Below are positions 61,076 through 64,000 of a stretch of 64,000 bases of DNA, in pieces. The number at the start of each line of letters is the position of its first letter. The stretch's first letter is position 1. Source of the DNA: Podospora pseudoanserina (lineage: Eukaryota > Ascomycota > Sordariomycetes > Sordariales > Podosporaceae). A program made the position numbers and the translations under genes. The stretch is from assembly GCF_035222485.1 (NCBI RefSeq), contig NC_085922.1, positions 1,503,001-1,567,000 on the forward strand, given 5' to 3'. Under the pieces are notes generated by a model, which was given only the letters and a program-made list of their open reading frames with translations, was not told where the DNA came from and ran no database searches.

Positions 61076-62132
61076 CTTGTTTCCGAATCGACTACTAACC
61101 TGTGATGAGAAGAAAAGTAGCGTTTGTGTGGTTGTAGAAAAATCGAAGGGAAAAAAAAATTCAGTTCAAAGGGAGAGAGCTCACTTGTGTCAGTGGCTAA
61201 ATATTTGTATGGTTGGAGAAAAAAAAACGTGAAGCCGGCGATGTGTTGAAATGTCAAAGCTTCTTTCTGACTACCAAATCGGGACAGCTACCTACCTACC
61301 ATACACGCCACTGCAAAATAATTCGACACACATGATAATGTCTTGAACCGTGCCTTGAAAGATAATCGATGGGCTATAAAAGGCAATCAACAGACTTTTA
61401 AATATAGTATGGACCTCAAAAGATAGTTTATAGGCCTTAAAACATTACTAATAGGCCTTTAATGATAGGTAAGAGATCTCAAAAAATAATTAGTAGGCCT
61501 CGAATGATAGTCAACAGGCCTCGAATGATAGTCATCAAGTCTCGAAAGATAGTCAATAGGCCTTGAAAGATAGTCAACAGGCCTCAAAGCTCCTTTGATA
61601 CGCCTCGTTCTTATTTTAGAAGACGGAAGTTGATAGTTGTCATGCGTATTGCTAAGTTACTGTCATATTCTCTAGCATTGGCCAAGATCTGCATGTTTAA
61701 ACAGAGACCAGCTTGTATCGTCTCACACAAGTTCAAGACACATCCACATCACCTAACTACAAATCATAGAATGTTTGCAAACTGATTGGGAAAGCGTCTT
61801 CGATTCTACCGGGCGGCGCCCTCACTACCTGCGAGGGCCAGTTTCTCAGCTCACGTTCACCGCGGCGAACAGAACGAACAAATGCAGGATAGAGCGAGAG
61901 AAAGGAGACGTCATTTTTCATGCAAGACGAACGCCCATGCCGCAAAATTGTCCAGATAGAATCAATAAAGAACGCTACCGAGAACCCGTGACAATGACCA
62001 GCCCAAGAAATATCACAGTAGATATGAGATATCTCGCCGTCCAAGCGGACAGCTGACAGCAAAAATCGCCGTTTCCTGGCCGAAGGCCGGATTCCCCCTT
62101 CCCACCAATCACATCCCCAGTCATAGAGACGT
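61076..62132. other. Spacer holding the second 21-bp minisatellite
   Basis: About 1.06 kb between RRN7 and eIF5A. The repeat array occupies 61340-61600; the rest shows no gene. Confidence 0.5.
61340..61600 (-). repeat. Degenerate 21-bp minisatellite, copy B (inverted relative to A)
   Basis: About a dozen units; the clearest are four consecutive 21-mers such as TCGAATGATAGTCAACAGGCC between 61500 and 61583. Units differ mostly by C/T and G/A transitions (TCGAA, TTGAA, TCAAA; CAACAGG, CAATAGG, TAGTAGG). The reverse complement matches the consensus of array A. Confidence 0.88.
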
Positions 62133-62973
62133 TTATTTGGTGCCCTCCTTGGCATCGATAGCAGCCTCCTCACCCATGGCAGTCTGAACGGTGACAACTA
62201 GAGACAGGGTTAGTACCTGATTTGTTTGGCTTCAATAACCCAAGGCAAAACTTACGGGTTTCCTTCTCCTCCTCCTTGAAGAGCTTGTTGATCTTCTCGC
62301 CGACCTCGCCGTCAGGGAGCTTAACGTCATCCTTGAGGTCACCGTCGGCGGTCATGAGAGAGAGGAAACCGTCATCGGAGATATCGATCTAAATATCGCA
62401 GTCAGTGGCTGGTCTTGCTTTCCATGCACGACAGCGCGGCAAAACTCACGAGGGTGTACTCCTGACGCCTGACGACGGGGACGTCCATGTTGTGGGTGGA
62501 GGGGGAGAGATCTTCGAGCTTCTTGCCAGTGAAGATATCAAGGGCGACCAAGTGGACCTTGGCGTGACCGTGCTTGCCAGTCTTGGAGGTGGACATGTCG
62601 ACGATCTTGCAGGGGCGGTTCTTGATCACGACGAAGCCGTTCTTGCGCAGAGCAGAGCACTGCATGGGGTAGGTGGTGGAGGCACCGGCATCACCGCCAG
62701 CCTCCATCTCGAAGTCGGCATCCTGGTGCTAGAGGGTACAAAAAAAGCATGTTAGCGTTATCACTATGTCTTGAGAGGCAAATCCAAGTAAGATGTAGGG
62801 TTCGTCAAAAGTGTGCGTGCGCATCGCGGGGTCGTCGTCGATGGTGTTGCGCAAAAGTGATAGATGGCCAGATGCGGGGTGGACTTTTTTTGCCGCCCAA
62901 TGGCGCACACTTTCGACAATAGAGAGGCAGGGCACGAGAGCAGGACAAAGATATCACTACGTACTTCGGCCAT
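62133..62973 (-). CDS. eif5A: Translation factor eIF5A
   Basis: Hypusinated factor that helps peptide-bond formation and elongation at difficult sequences such as proline runs, and termination. Exons 62973-62965, 62728-62450, 62388-62256 and 62197-62133 give 161 residues. After MAE and a 236-nt intron, the protein reads [20 protein letters not shown], then [20 protein letters not shown]. The hypusine site is Lys55 in [19 protein letters not shown]. The C-terminal OB domain follows ([31 protein letters not shown]), ending [14 protein letters not shown]. The first coding exon is only nine bases. Confidence 0.97.
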
Positions 62974-64000
62974 TTTGATGAATCTGCGAAAAGATACTGG
63001 TTGTCTGGAGATAAGTCGTCCGACCAAGAAGAATGTCGAGATGGAGCCGTGGAGGGAGAAGGGTGAGGAGGAATGGGGACGGTAGGAGAGGAAGAAATTG
63101 AGCCCAGGTTTTGAGTGCAGAGCCGGAACGAGAGAAAAAGGCAGTTTCCCCGCCAAGTGGTGACCCCTCCTCTGTCTCGAACCTTGCACCTGTGCACCTG
63201 CCACTGGCCACCAAGCCACTGAAATTCGAATTTGAAGTGGTGGGCTTGCCCACCCGTTGCCTCACAAGGTCTAGCGCCGCTTCCAGACGTCCAAAGGTTT
63301 TTAAACCCCACATCACACAGCCTTTTATTTCACCCTCTTGTCATTGGAGATGTCAAACAGACAACAAATATGCCCCCCCTTCTTTGTGTCTGTGGCCAAG
63401 CTCAAGGTACCTTTGTGTGAGAGGTACCAAGCAAGGGCAGCAAACTTTGATAGCTATGGCCTACCTACCAATTGCCTTGCCGAATTCAAGACATTCATCT
63501 TTCTCTCTCTCTCTCTCTCTCTCTCGCTCTCTCTCCTGTCTCACAAACACTCTGCTGCCCCGCCTTGAATCGTGGTGCCTTGGGGCTAAACCTATTCCAG
63601 GGTAGCATCATTCGGGCTGGAACAGGCCCACTTGTGTCTTCGGAAGCCTTTTCTGATCCAGCCAATCAACGCCGACCGGCCTCGGACTGTGCTGCCAGCC
63701 TTGCCCAAGGCGCTCATGTCAGCGCACATGTCAGCCAAACGGCCTCCACCAGCTGTGCACAGGTGTCCATCTGCCAGAGCTCACCCAGCTCCGGCCAGCA
63801 GGGTTCACCGCGCAGCATGTCGACAACCGCCAGACGAGACGTCGGCAGCGCTGCTCACGATTATATTGTGTCTTATCGCTATTACTGACCCATACCAGCT
63901 GTCAAGATGTGGCTGGACAGGTTTGCAGCCCAGCAACAACCAGGCAGAAACAACTCACCACCTCCATCGAACCGATCATCACCACTGCCCCGTCGCACCT
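62974..64000. other. Right-end gene-free region
   Basis: About 1 kb upstream of eIF5A to the window edge, containing its promoter and a (CT)n tract at 63501-63535. No gene start was recognised before the edge. Confidence 0.4.
63501..63535 (+). repeat. (CT)n microsatellite
   Basis: About 17 CT units with one CG interruption. Confidence 0.95.

Overview
The window is a gene-dense stretch of a filamentous ascomycete nuclear genome. Genes have short introns (about 48-100 nt, GT..AG), compact spacing and GC-rich coding sequence. Several proteins are typical of Sordariomycetes, and the set suggests Sordariales, although the species cannot be named from the sequence alone. I assembled 23 protein-coding genes by joining exons at splice sites. 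In 21 genes the spliced exons sum to an intact frame. UPF2 is cut by the left edge but its frame holds to the last base, and RRN7 keeps its total length but not its internal frame. I saw no tRNA or rRNA gene, no CRISPR array, no transposon and no virus-derived element.

Layout. 1-7.7 kb: UPF2/NMD2 (-, 3' end off the window) and the assimilatory nitrate reductase (+), separated by a promoter region with a perfect NIT4-type palindrome and GATA sites. 8-16.5 kb: NOG1 (-), URA5 (+), a GNAT acetyltransferase (-), DDI1 (+). 16.9-25.8 kb: RRP8 (-) and a Zn2Cys6 transcription factor (+) with a Pro/Gly tract and a repeat-filled intron. 26.2-32.7 kb: proteasome alpha5 PUP2 (-), gamma-tubulin complex GCP2 (+), a TBC RabGAP of Gyp8/TBC1D20 type (-). 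34.3-49.8 kb: a DDB1/CPSF-A-like propeller protein (+), eIF5B/FUN12 (+), a GCP6-type protein (-), EAF7 (+), DASH subunit ASK1 (+), a small Ser-rich protein (-). 53-63 kb: ERG5 sterol C-22 desaturase (+), a mitochondrial rhodanese (+), a Yip1-family protein (-), ubiquitin-RPL40 (-), RRN7 (-), eIF5A (-).

The genes serve core functions: ribosome biogenesis and translation (NOG1, RRP8, RRN7, RPL40, eIF5B, eIF5A), mRNA decay (UPF2), protein turnover (PUP2, DDI1, ubiquitin), microtubule organisation (GCP2, GCP6, ASK1), chromatin (EAF7), and metabolism (nitrate reductase, URA5, ERG5). They do not form a dedicated pathway cluster.

Four things stand out. (1) Three otherwise well-conserved genes (nitrate reductase, the Gyp8-type RabGAP, RRN7) change reading frame inside G- or C-homopolymer blocks. 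(2) Two degenerate 21-bp minisatellites in opposite orientation lie on either side of RRN7. (3) A 654-nt intron carries complementary (GAT)n and (ATC)n tracts that could fold it into a hairpin. (4) Two genes have an initiator ATG split by an intron. I did not find a convincing new biological system; this looks like an ordinary housekeeping region with some unusual details.
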